Shown here: positions 43,521 through 52,823 of the stretch, one piece after another
Layout: each line of letters begins with the position of its first letter
Numbering within the stretch: position 1 is the first letter of the stretch
The notes under the pieces: generated by a model
Told to the model about the DNA's origin: nothing
Databases searched by the model: none
The model's input: only the letters and a program-made list of their open reading frames with translations
Source of the DNA: Blastococcus_B deserti
GTDB taxonomy: Bacteria; Actinomycetota; Actinomycetes; Mycobacteriales; Geodermatophilaceae
NCBI RefSeq assembly: GCF_042682525.1
Contig: NZ_JBHUHP010000019.1
Coordinates: forward strand, 123,103 to 187,102
Reading direction: 5' to 3'
DNA length: 64,000 nucleotides
Program-made: the position numbers and the translations under genes

Positions 43521-44036
43521 TCAGCGACCGGGGTCGCCGCCGGGCATCCTCCGGGCCAGGTACCACGAGAAGTACCCGCGGTAGCGCGCCTGCAGATCGG
43601 CTCGCATCCAGTCCCGTCCGTCGATCCGCCGACGGCACGCCGCGCTGCCGCAGGCGCAGTCCATGGACCCCTCGTGGTCGTCGAACATGGCGTAGTCCGT
43701 GGTCAGTTCCTCGCCGGCGTTGATGTCGCGCATGGCCACCAGGACGACGTTGCCCGCGAACCCGACGTTCGGCTCGCAGGAGTGGTTGATGAACAGCATC
43801 ACCGCCTCGTACTCCTCCTCGGTCAGCGCGACCAGGTGCAGGTCGTCGGTGATCTGGACGTCGGAGTTCTGCAGCCGCTCGGGCAGGGACCGCAGCCGCT
43901 CCGTGGTCACGACGTGGCCTCCCTTGACGGCGACCACCTCGCCCGCGGCGATCGCCCGCAGCGCGACGAGGCCTCGTCCCGAGATCCGGCTGGGCGCCCC
44001 CTTGGCGGCCTTGGGCGTGATCCAGCTGCTCGCCAC
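43521..44036 (-). CDS. SET-domain protein (putative protein-lysine methyltransferase)
   Basis: A 171-residue protein with a compact SET domain. SRISGRGLVALRAIAAGEVV is the first beta-strand motif, FINHSCEPNVGF (about 82-93) contains the invariant NHSCEPN pseudoknot, and ELTTDYAMFD supplies the catalytic-site Tyr. A post-SET motif CACGSAAC with Cys87 could bind zinc. SET proteins use S-adenosylmethionine to methylate lysines; in bacteria the targets are mostly unknown. It lies just downstream of a GGDEF-EAL gene with only six bases between, so the two are probably co-transcribed. Confidence 0.85.
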   Translation of the reverse strand: MASSWITPKAAKGAPSRISGRGLVALRAIAAGEVVAVKGGHVVTTERLRSLPERLQNSDVQITDDLHLVALTEEEYEAVMLFINHSCEPNVGFAGNVVLVAMRDINAGEELTTDYAMFDDHEGSMDCACGSAACRRRIDGRDWMRADLQARYRGYFSWYLARRMPGGDPGR

Positions 44037-44042
44037 GGCCGG

Positions 44043-46625
44043 TCATCCCCTCCGGGACCGGCCGCGCCCGTCGTCGTGCGGCTCCCGCTGCAGGATGTGC
44101 GCGAAGACGTAGGCGGGCCGCCCCGAGCGGTCCAGCACGGCGGCGGCGTGCACCCGCACGTGGACGGGCGTGCCGTCGGCACGCAGGTAGCGCTTCCGGA
44201 CGTCGTGGGCCTGCGCCGCCCCGGTCCGGGCCTGGGCCAGGTTGGCGTCGTCCTGGGCGAGGTCGTCGGGGTGGGTGAGGTCGGCGACCGACATCTCGGC
44301 GAGCTGCTCCGGAACCCGGTCGACGAGGGCGGCGTACGCCTTGTTCACCCGGATGAAGCGGCCGTCCAGCCCCGTCAGGGCCATCCCGATGGGGGCGTCG
44401 TCGAAGGCGTGGCGGAACATCGACTCGCTCTCGGCCAGCGCCTCCTGCGCGGCCACGGTCGCGGTCACGTCACGGGAGACGGTGAGGACCTCCCGGACCG
44501 AGCCGGTGGAGTCGGTCAGCTCCTGCATCGTGGTGCGCAGCCAGCGCACCCCGGCGTCACGGTGCAGGGCACGGTGGACGGTGCCGTCGGCGCCGCCGGC
44601 GCCGCCGAGCCGTCCCGCGGAGCGGAGGCGCTCCACGTCGTCCGGGTGCAGCAGGTCGAGGACCGACCTGCCCACCAGTTCCTGCGGGAGCCATCCCAGG
44701 ACGGGGCCGGTGGTGGCCGAGGCGTACGTGATGATCCCGTCCGGCGTCGTGACGACGACCGTCTCGTCGCTGCCGTGCAGCGGCAGGGGCGCGGGGGCGG
44801 CGACGTGCATCCCGGCCGGACCCTGGGTCGGACCCGCCAGGACCGGCACGTCGGCGGGGCGGCCGAACAGCCAGCCCTGCGCGGAGTCGCATCCCATGGC
44901 CACCAGCTGCCGGGCCTGCTCGAGCGTCTCCACGCCCTCGGCACACACCCGCCGGCCGAGGCTGTGCGCCGCCTCGATGACCAGGCGCACCAGCACGGCG
45001 TCCGCGGTGTCGGTGGTGACCCGCTCCACGAAGGACCGGTCGATCTTGACCAGGTCCACCGGCAGCCGGCGCAGCAGCGTCAGCGACGAGTGACCCGAGC
45101 CGAAGTCGTCCAGGGCGAGCCGGACGCCCAGCCGCCGTAGTTCTTCCAGCCGCGCGGCGGTCGATGCGAGGTCGGTGATGGCGGCTGTCTCGGTGATCTC
45201 CAGGCACAGGCGCGGCGGCTCCAGTCCGGAGGCGCGCAGGGCGGCGACGACGTCGCCGACGAAGTCGCGCTGGCCCAGCTGCACCGGGGAGACGTTCACG
45301 GCCACCGAGGCAGCGGGACCGGCCACGACGACGGGCCAGCGAGCCGCCTCGTGGCACGCCGTGCGGAGCACCCAGCGCCCGAGGTCGACGATCAGCCCGG
45401 TGCGCTCGGCGAGTGGCACGAACTCGTCCGGCGAGATCTCGCCGAGCTCCTCGTCGTGCCAGCGGGCCAGGGCCTCCACGCCGGTGACCTGCCCCGACGG
45501 GAGCGCGACGACCGGCTGGTACCGCAGGGTCAGCCCGCCGCCGTCGACCGCGGCCCGGAGCCGGCGTTCCAGCACGTGCCGGGCACGCACCGCCTCGGTG
45601 GCCTCGCGATCCTCGAGCAGCTCGGGGGCGAAGTGGGCGGCGCGGCCCCGGCCGAGCGACTTCGCCCGGTACATGGCCGCGTCGGCCTGGGCGAGGAGGA
45701 CGTTCAGCGCCTCCGCGCCGAAGAACCCGTCTCCCGCCGGTGCGTGGGCGATGCCCACGCTCGCCCCCACCGTCACCAGGTTCTCGGCACCGTCGGTGCC
45801 CCGCAGCACGAGCGGGGTGTCGGCGGCGAGCAGGATGCGGTTGGCGACGGCCTCCGCCTGCTCGAAGGTCAGCCGGTCCGCGGTGATCAGGGCGAACTCG
45901 TCCCCGCTCAGGCGAGCCACCAGGTCCTCCGCCCGGCCCAGCGCGCGCAGCCGCGCGGCCAGTTGCAGGAGCACCTCGTCGCCCGCGGCGTGGCCGAACT
46001 GGTCGTTGACGTCCTTGAAGCGGTCCAGGTCGATGAAGAACAGGACCGCCGGCCGGAAGCTGCGCGGCGGCTGGAGCTGCTCCTCCACGAAGAGCCGGTT
46101 CGGCAGGCCGGTCAGCGGGTCGTGCACGGCTCGGTGGGCGTAGTGCTGCGCGAGGTGCTCGAAGAGCGTGGTGAGCGGGACGACGCCGAACGCGCCGTCG
46201 GGGCGGCTGACGACCAGCGCCTCCGGGATCTGTTCCCCGGTGCGCCGCCGTTCGGCGACCAGGGCGGCGGCCTCGCCGACGGTGCAGGCTGCGGGGACCA
46301 CGACCGCGCCCGGGGGGCTGACCTCGCGCACCGGACGCCGGGCGTCGTCCTCGCGGCCGGACGAGCCGGACCTCAGCTGCTGCAGCCAGGTGCGGGTCAG
46401 CAGGACCGGTCCGCCGGCGTCGGTCATCACCAGCCACTGCGCATCACCGTCCGCCCGGAGCAGTTCCTCGACCGCGCGCACGAGGGTGTCCGGCCGCACC
46501 GCGCGGGCCGGCTGGGCGACGTCACCGAGGGTCTGTTCCCCTGCGGGATGGGGCATGGCACCCAACGGTGCCACTTCCGACGACGTGCGCGCACCACCCG
46601 CCGACGACACGCGTCGTGGTGCCAT
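44043..46625 (-). CDS. diguanylate cyclase/phosphodiesterase with C-terminal PAS domains
   Basis: An 860-residue cyclic-di-GMP protein. The N-terminal about 160 residues look like a CBS-pair sensor (TLVRAVEELLRADGDAQWLVMTDAGGP; CTVGEAAALVAERRRTGEQIPEALVVSRPDGAFGVVP). The GGDEF domain (about 165-335) has SGDEF at 240-244, a tolerated variant. The EAL domain (about 350-600) has EALARW at 384-389, LEITETA, DDFGSGHSSL and EGVET, so it is probably active. Two PAS domains follow (about 620-725 and 745-855; second with a PAC motif). PAS domains normally precede the catalytic part, so this order is unusual. No membrane helices. Confidence 0.85.
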   Translation of the reverse strand: MAPRRVSSAGGARTSSEVAPLGAMPHPAGEQTLGDVAQPARAVRPDTLVRAVEELLRADGDAQWLVMTDAGGPVLLTRTWLQQLRSGSSGREDDARRPVREVSPPGAVVVPAACTVGEAAALVAERRRTGEQIPEALVVSRPDGAFGVVPLTTLFEHLAQHYAHRAVHDPLTGLPNRLFVEEQLQPPRSFRPAVLFFIDLDRFKDVNDQFGHAAGDEVLLQLAARLRALGRAEDLVARLSGDEFALITADRLTFEQAEAVANRILLAADTPLVLRGTDGAENLVTVGASVGIAHAPAGDGFFGAEALNVLLAQADAAMYRAKSLGRGRAAHFAPELLEDREATEAVRARHVLERRLRAAVDGGGLTLRYQPVVALPSGQVTGVEALARWHDEELGEISPDEFVPLAERTGLIVDLGRWVLRTACHEAARWPVVVAGPAASVAVNVSPVQLGQRDFVGDVVAALRASGLEPPRLCLEITETAAITDLASTAARLEELRRLGVRLALDDFGSGHSSLTLLRRLPVDLVKIDRSFVERVTTDTADAVLVRLVIEAAHSLGRRVCAEGVETLEQARQLVAMGCDSAQGWLFGRPADVPVLAGPTQGPAGMHVAAPAPLPLHGSDETVVVTTPDGIITYASATTGPVLGWLPQELVGRSVLDLLHPDDVERLRSAGRLGGAGGADGTVHRALHRDAGVRWLRTTMQELTDSTGSVREVLTVSRDVTATVAAQEALAESESMFRHAFDDAPIGMALTGLDGRFIRVNKAYAALVDRVPEQLAEMSVADLTHPDDLAQDDANLAQARTGAAQAHDVRKRYLRADGTPVHVRVHAAAVLDRSGRPAYVFAHILQREPHDDGRGRSRRG

Positions 46626-46702
46626 CGTGCGGCCCCTTCCGTTCCCCTGTCACCAGGGTTCTCGGCAGGAGGACCCGCTGACCGTCGGCGACGGCGGAAG
46701 GC

Positions 46703-47962
<1,260 letters not shown>

Positions 47963-47968
47963 CGGGCG

Positions 47969-48376
47969 TCACTCCGTGATGGTCGGCGGTGCGGCGAGGA
48001 ACGGGCGCACCTCGAGCCACTCGTGGATCGGCTTCCCACCCGCGCCCGGAGCCGCGGACAGCTCGCCGGCCAGCTCGATCGCCCGCTCGTAGGTGTCGAC
48101 GTCGATCACCATCCAGCCGGCGATCAGGTCCTTGGTCTCCGCGAACGGGCCGTCGGTGACCGGCGGGCGCCCCTCGCCGTCGTAGCGGACGAACGTGCCC
48201 TCCGGGGAGAGCGCCTGACCGTCGACGAACTCGCCGGTGCCCTCGAGGCGGGCGGCGAAGTCCTGCATGTACTGCACGTGGGCCGAGATCTCCTCCGGCG
48301 TCCACTGGTCCATCGGTACGTCGTTGACCGCCGCCGGCGCGCCCCGGTAGTGCTTGAGCAACAGGTACTTGGCCAT
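47969..48376 (-). CDS. YCII/DGPF-domain protein, partner of the sigma factor
   Basis: A 135-residue protein: MAKYLLLKHYRGAP at the N-terminus, then PVTDGPFAETKDLIAGWMVIDVDTYERAIELA with the DGPF motif that names the family. Such small dimeric ferredoxin-like-fold proteins are nearly always encoded next to ECF42-like sigma factors and are probably their targets or modulators. ATG 48376 follows GAGGAG by seven bases. Six bases separate it from the sigma factor gene. Confidence 0.88.
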   Translation of the reverse strand: MAKYLLLKHYRGAPAAVNDVPMDQWTPEEISAHVQYMQDFAARLEGTGEFVDGQALSPEGTFVRYDGEGRPPVTDGPFAETKDLIAGWMVIDVDTYERAIELAGELSAAPGAGGKPIHEWLEVRPFLAAPPTITE

Positions 48377-48545
48377 CGTCTTCTCCTCGATCAGGTACGG
48401 CCCATCGTGGCCGCGTGCACTGCGGGGACGGAGCCACGCCCGCGTTCTCGACATCCCTCCGCGACATCTCTCCGCGGAGTTGGACGAGACCGCGTGCTCC
48501 GCCCGGTTCCGGCACGGGGAGGCGACCCCGGCGTCCTCATGGGGC

Positions 48546-48551
48546 TACTCT
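48546..48551 (+). promoter_or_regulatory. possible -10 box of leaderless UbiB-like gene
   Basis: TACTCT (TANNNT) lies seven bases before the GTG start at 48559 with no ribosome-binding motif between, consistent with a leaderless message. Confidence 0.4.
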
Positions 48552-48558
48552 CCGCCGC

Positions 48559-49971
48559 GTGGCTCCTGGGGCACCGGACGGCGGCCGGCCCGCCCGGGGA
48601 CGTGTCGCCCGGACCGCCCGGCTCGCCGCGCTGCCGGCCGCCCACGTCGCGCGGTCCGCCGTCGGCCTCGGGAAGCGGCTCGGTGGCCGCCCCGCCGAGC
48701 TGGTCGCCGCGCAGGTGCAGCAGCGCACGGCCGAGCAGTTGTTCTCGACCCTCGGACAGCTCAAGGGCGGGGCCATGAAGGCGGGCCAGGCGCTGTCGGC
48801 GCTGGAGGCCGCGCTGCCCGAGCAGCTGGTCGGCCCCTACCGGGAGGCGCTGGTCCGGCTGCAGGAGGCGGCACCGGCCATGCCGACCGCGATGGTCCAC
48901 GATCAGCTCGACCGGTCCTTCCCGGGTGGCTGGCGCGGGCTCTTCCGCGAGTTCGACGACCGTCCCGTCGCCGCGGCCAGCGTCGGCCAGGTGCACCGCG
49001 CCACCTGGTACGACGGCACTCCGGTGGCCGTCAAGATCCAGTACCCGGGCGCGGGCGACGCCCTGGTCGCCGACCTGGGCATGCTGCAGCACCTGGCGCC
49101 GGTGATGCAGGCGGCGGCGCCCGGCCTCGATGCCCGGCAGCTGATCGCCGAACTGCGCGACCGGCTGGCCGACGAGGTCGACTACGTCCTCGAGGCGGAC
49201 GCCCAGATGGCCTTCGCCGGCGCCTACCGCGACGACCCCGACATCCACGTCCCGGACGTCGTCGCGGTTGAGGACCGGGTGCTGACCACCCGGTGGGTCA
49301 GCGGCGTCCCGCTCTCCCGGGTCATCGCCGAGGGCACGCGCGCCCAGCGCGATCGCGCCGGTCTGCTGCTCGTCCGTCTCTTCGCCTCCGGGCCGGTGCG
49401 TGCCCGGCGGCTGCACGGCGACCCGCATCCCGGCAACTTCCGGCTGCTGCCCGACGGCCGGCTCGCCGTCCTGGACTTCGGGGCCACCGAGCAGATGCCG
49501 CACGCTTGGCCGGAGCGGCTCGGTCCGCTGCTCGCCGCCGGTCGGGACCGCGAAGGCCCCACGGTGCACGAGCTGGCGGCCGCCGCCGGACTGCTGCAGC
49601 CCGGCAAGGTGACCGCGCCCGCACTGATGGACCTGCTCGACCCCTACCTGGAACCGCTGCGGAGCCCGGCGTACCACTTCACCCGCGGCTGGCTGCAGGA
49701 GCAGACCCGGCGCGTCTCCGACCCGCGCAGCGCCGCCGCCCGCACCCAGCGGCGGCTGGTCATCCCGCCGCGCCACCTCCTGCTGCAGCGGGTGGCCGCC
49801 GGCCTGGTCGGCGTCCTGTGCTCGCTCGACGCCACCGTCCCCGTCGACGAGGAGGTCCGGCGGTGGCTCCCCGGCTACGACCAGGCCCCCGTCACCCGAC
49901 GCAGCGCTCCTGACAACAGCGTCCGCCACAGCAGCACGCCGCACCCGCCGTCCCCGCGGCCACCGACGTAG
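48559..49971 (+). CDS. ABC1/UbiB-family kinase-like protein
   Basis: A 470-residue atypical kinase. The N-terminal KxGQ motif is present (LGQLKGGAMKAGQALSAL). The N-lobe shows PVAAASVGQVHRATW (Ala-rich loop instead of a Gly-rich loop) and VAVKIQYPG (ATP Lys); LADEVDYVLEADAQ, LHGDPHPGNFRLLPDGRLAVLDFGAT (catalytic HGDPHPGN and DFG) complete the core. ABC1/UbiB proteins act in quinone or lipid metabolism. The actinobacterial targets are not known. GTG 48559 is chosen because of the -10 box just upstream. Confidence 0.9.
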   Translation: MAPGAPDGGRPARGRVARTARLAALPAAHVARSAVGLGKRLGGRPAELVAAQVQQRTAEQLFSTLGQLKGGAMKAGQALSALEAALPEQLVGPYREALVRLQEAAPAMPTAMVHDQLDRSFPGGWRGLFREFDDRPVAAASVGQVHRATWYDGTPVAVKIQYPGAGDALVADLGMLQHLAPVMQAAAPGLDARQLIAELRDRLADEVDYVLEADAQMAFAGAYRDDPDIHVPDVVAVEDRVLTTRWVSGVPLSRVIAEGTRAQRDRAGLLLVRLFASGPVRARRLHGDPHPGNFRLLPDGRLAVLDFGATEQMPHAWPERLGPLLAAGRDREGPTVHELAAAAGLLQPGKVTAPALMDLLDPYLEPLRSPAYHFTRGWLQEQTRRVSDPRSAAARTQRRLVIPPRHLLLQRVAAGLVGVLCSLDATVPVDEEVRRWLPGYDQAPVTRRSAPDNSVRHSSTPHPPSPRPPT

Positions 49972-50033
49972 GCACCGGAAGCCTCCGGCCCTGTGCGTGC
50001 GGTGGCGCCGGCCCGGGCCAGGCAGAGGAGCCC

Positions 50034-52763
50034 TCACTGCTCGGGGGGCTGACGGGCGAAGCGCGCCGCGAGCTCGGCGCGTGACCGGACGCCGAGCTTG
50101 ACGTAGACCCGCGTGAGGTGGAACTGGACGGTCTTGACCGACAGCAGCATGGCGGCGGCCACCTCCCTGTTGGTGAGCCCCGTGGCGACGAGGCCGGCTA
50201 CGGTCCGCTCCTGCTCGGTCAGGCTCTCCGTGCCGGGCTCGGCTCCGCGGGATGCGGGCCGGCCCGTCTTGAGCTCCCGGTCGCAGCGCTCCACGTAGAC
50301 CTGGGCGCCGAGGGCGGCGAAGGCCTGGCGCGCCGTGGTGAGCAGCTCGGCGGCGTCTCGACGCCGGCCGGCCCGCCGCAGGGTGATGCCGTGGGCGAAG
50401 TCCACGCGGGCGCGCTCGTACGGCAGTGGCAGCGGAGCGAGCCGTGCGCGCGCCGCCTCGAACGCCTCCTCTGCGCCGGGGAGGTCGCCCCGGGCGGCGA
50501 GCAGCCGGCCGCGGACGTAACCGAGCCGGGCACTCGCGGAGCGGTGTCCCCGCCGGTGCGCCGTCGCTTCGAGGGGAGCGAGGAACTCCTCGGCCTGGGC
50601 GAGCCGATCGGTCACGACGAGGGCGTTGGCGTAGACGTCGTGCCAGGGCCAGAAGCCTGGTTCGTCGAGACCGCCGCGCGGCATCCGGGTGACGAGGGGG
50701 GCCAGGTGGCGGACGACCGTGGAGTAGTCCGACGCCGTCTCGGCGACCTGCGCACGGGCGAGCAGCGCGGGCACCGTCATGACGGTGTAGTCGTGCTCGG
50801 CAGCCGCTCCCAGGCTCAGGTGGCGCTCCGCGGCGTCCCGCTCGCCCCGCAGGGCGCGGATCTGCGCGCCGGTCCAGTGGACGAGGGGACGCAGGAGGTC
50901 CAGCCCGGTGGCCCCGAGCAGCACCTCTGCCTGGCCGACCGCGTCCAGCGCCCCCGGCCAGTCGCCCAGGGCGAAGCGGGTCCGGGCCAGCCACACCAGG
51001 GCCCACAGGGAGATGCGGTTGGAGCCGGTCTGCCGGACGGTCCGGACGGCGAACTCCAGCTCGCGCCGGGCGGCCTCGGGGTGGTCCTGAGCGAGGGACA
51101 GCCAGCCCAGCCCCATGCGGGCGCGCTGGTGCTGGGGCCCCGACGGGCTCTCGGCCAGCGCCTGCCGATAGGCGGTGAACGCCTCGTCGATGCACCCGCG
51201 GGCAGCATGCCCGAGCCCGACGATCGCGCGGGACTCGACCGCGGCCGGAGACCCCGGCTCGGCGTACTCCACCGCCCGGCCGGCCCACCGCACCAGCTCG
51301 TCGCCGTTCCAGTCGGCCAGGGCGTGCAGCACGTGGCGCTGGCAGACGACGGCGGCGGCGCCGCGGTTCGTCCCCCGGTGGCGCCAGGCGGTGTCCAGGT
51401 AGGAGACCGCCTCGGCCCGGCGGCCCCGCTGCACCGCGACGTAGGCCAGCACCGCGTCGCGGCGCGGGCCGGCGGGGAGGTCCTCCACGTCGGGGAGGGC
51501 GTCCACGGCCTGGTCCAGCAGGCCGGCTCCGGCGAGTGCGTCGACAGCCTCGATGAGCCGATCCTCGCGGTCGGCCCGGGTGGGGCTGATCCGGCTGGCG
51601 TCGATGAGGGCGCCGGCCACCAGGGCCCACGCACCCTCGTCGGCCTTGCGCCGCGCCAGTTCCACCAGCTCGTCGGCGAGACGGGCGTCCGGGAGGGGAG
51701 CCGCCTCCACGCGGTGGCGGAGCCGCTCGGTGTCGTCGGTGACCACGGTGGCCGCGCGCAGGTGCAGGTCGTGCCGCGCCCGCGGTGACAGGGTTCCGTA
51801 GACCGCACCGCGGATGAACCGCTCGGGGAAGACGAGCGCGTCCAGGCCGTGCCCGGCGGCGGTGGTCAGGAGACCCGCGGCACTGGCCTCGTCCAGAGCG
51901 GCGATCGGTTCGGCGAGCGCGGCCACGGCCGCAGCGTCGGCGAGCACGGGGGTCCGGCCGAGCACGGCAGCCGCCTCGACCAGCGACCGGGCGGCGGGAG
52001 AGGTGCGGTCGAGGGCCCGCTGCACGCGGCGCTGGACGCTCGCCGGCGCCGGCAGCCGCGTCTGCCAGTCCGACCAGCGCATGGGCGGGGTCTCGCGCAG
52101 CAGGTCCAGCAGGTACCGGGGGATGCCGGCGGTGTGCTCGCAGAGTCGCCGGGCGACCGGCAGGGGCAGCTCGACGGCCGCCACCCGGGCGGCCAGGAGC
52201 CGGGCGTCCTCCGGCCCCAGTGGCGGCACCGGTACGGGGACGCCCGGAAGCTCGTCGAGCACGTCGGCGACCTCCGGCTCCTCGGTGGCCGGCCACCCGG
52301 TGGACCGGGCGAGCAGCAGCAGCACCGGCACGTCGTGCAGGCGGGCGACCGCGGAGGTGATCGCCTGCAGGGAGACCACGTCGGTACGGCCGGCGTCGTC
52401 GAGCGCGACCACGAGCGCCCCCTCCTGCGCCCGCGCCACCCACCGCCCGGCCAGGGCGATGCCGAGGTCAGCCGGGTCGGTCGTGGTCGACGGCTCCGGG
52501 GGTCCTCCGCGGTCCTCGAGCAACCGCCGGGCGAGCGCACCCGCCCGGCCGGACTCCCACGGGAACCCGGTCACCGCCGTGGTCGGCAGCTCCGGGTGCC
52601 GACGCAGGAACCGGCGCAGGAGGGTGGTCTTGCCGATCCCGGCCGGGCCCTGGATGACGGCGACCACCGGCCCGCCTGCTCGCGCCCGGACGAGCAGCGC
52701 CTCCAGCCGTGCGGCCTCGGCGGCCAGCCCGACGACGTGGGCGTCGCCGGTGTTCGGGCTCAC
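50034..52763 (-). CDS. LAL-type LuxR-family regulator, BenR-like
   Basis: A 909-residue large ATP-binding LuxR regulator. A Walker A motif (GPAGIGKTT, from residue 39) and Walker B (LVVALDDAG) lie in the N-terminal ATPase; a long helical TPR-like middle region (about 330-820) is Ala/Arg-rich, and the C-terminal LuxR helix-turn-helix (LTEQERTVAGLVATGLTNREVAAAMLLSVKTVQFHLTRVY) ends the protein. It is 60 bases downstream of the benCD-like gene on the same strand. As I recall, Corynebacterium glutamicum has a LuxR-type benR directly after benABCD, so a benzoate-responsive activator is likely. That assignment is by synteny, not tested. Confidence 0.75.
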   Translation of the reverse strand: MSPNTGDAHVVGLAAEAARLEALLVRARAGGPVVAVIQGPAGIGKTTLLRRFLRRHPELPTTAVTGFPWESGRAGALARRLLEDRGGPPEPSTTTDPADLGIALAGRWVARAQEGALVVALDDAGRTDVVSLQAITSAVARLHDVPVLLLLARSTGWPATEEPEVADVLDELPGVPVPVPPLGPEDARLLAARVAAVELPLPVARRLCEHTAGIPRYLLDLLRETPPMRWSDWQTRLPAPASVQRRVQRALDRTSPAARSLVEAAAVLGRTPVLADAAAVAALAEPIAALDEASAAGLLTTAAGHGLDALVFPERFIRGAVYGTLSPRARHDLHLRAATVVTDDTERLRHRVEAAPLPDARLADELVELARRKADEGAWALVAGALIDASRISPTRADREDRLIEAVDALAGAGLLDQAVDALPDVEDLPAGPRRDAVLAYVAVQRGRRAEAVSYLDTAWRHRGTNRGAAAVVCQRHVLHALADWNGDELVRWAGRAVEYAEPGSPAAVESRAIVGLGHAARGCIDEAFTAYRQALAESPSGPQHQRARMGLGWLSLAQDHPEAARRELEFAVRTVRQTGSNRISLWALVWLARTRFALGDWPGALDAVGQAEVLLGATGLDLLRPLVHWTGAQIRALRGERDAAERHLSLGAAAEHDYTVMTVPALLARAQVAETASDYSTVVRHLAPLVTRMPRGGLDEPGFWPWHDVYANALVVTDRLAQAEEFLAPLEATAHRRGHRSASARLGYVRGRLLAARGDLPGAEEAFEAARARLAPLPLPYERARVDFAHGITLRRAGRRRDAAELLTTARQAFAALGAQVYVERCDRELKTGRPASRGAEPGTESLTEQERTVAGLVATGLTNREVAAAMLLSVKTVQFHLTRVYVKLGVRSRAELAARFARQPPEQ

Positions 52764-52823
52764 GACGACACCGTAGGGCCGGGATCGGGCGGCCTGACCT
52801 CGTCGCGCTCTCCGCGTTACGGC

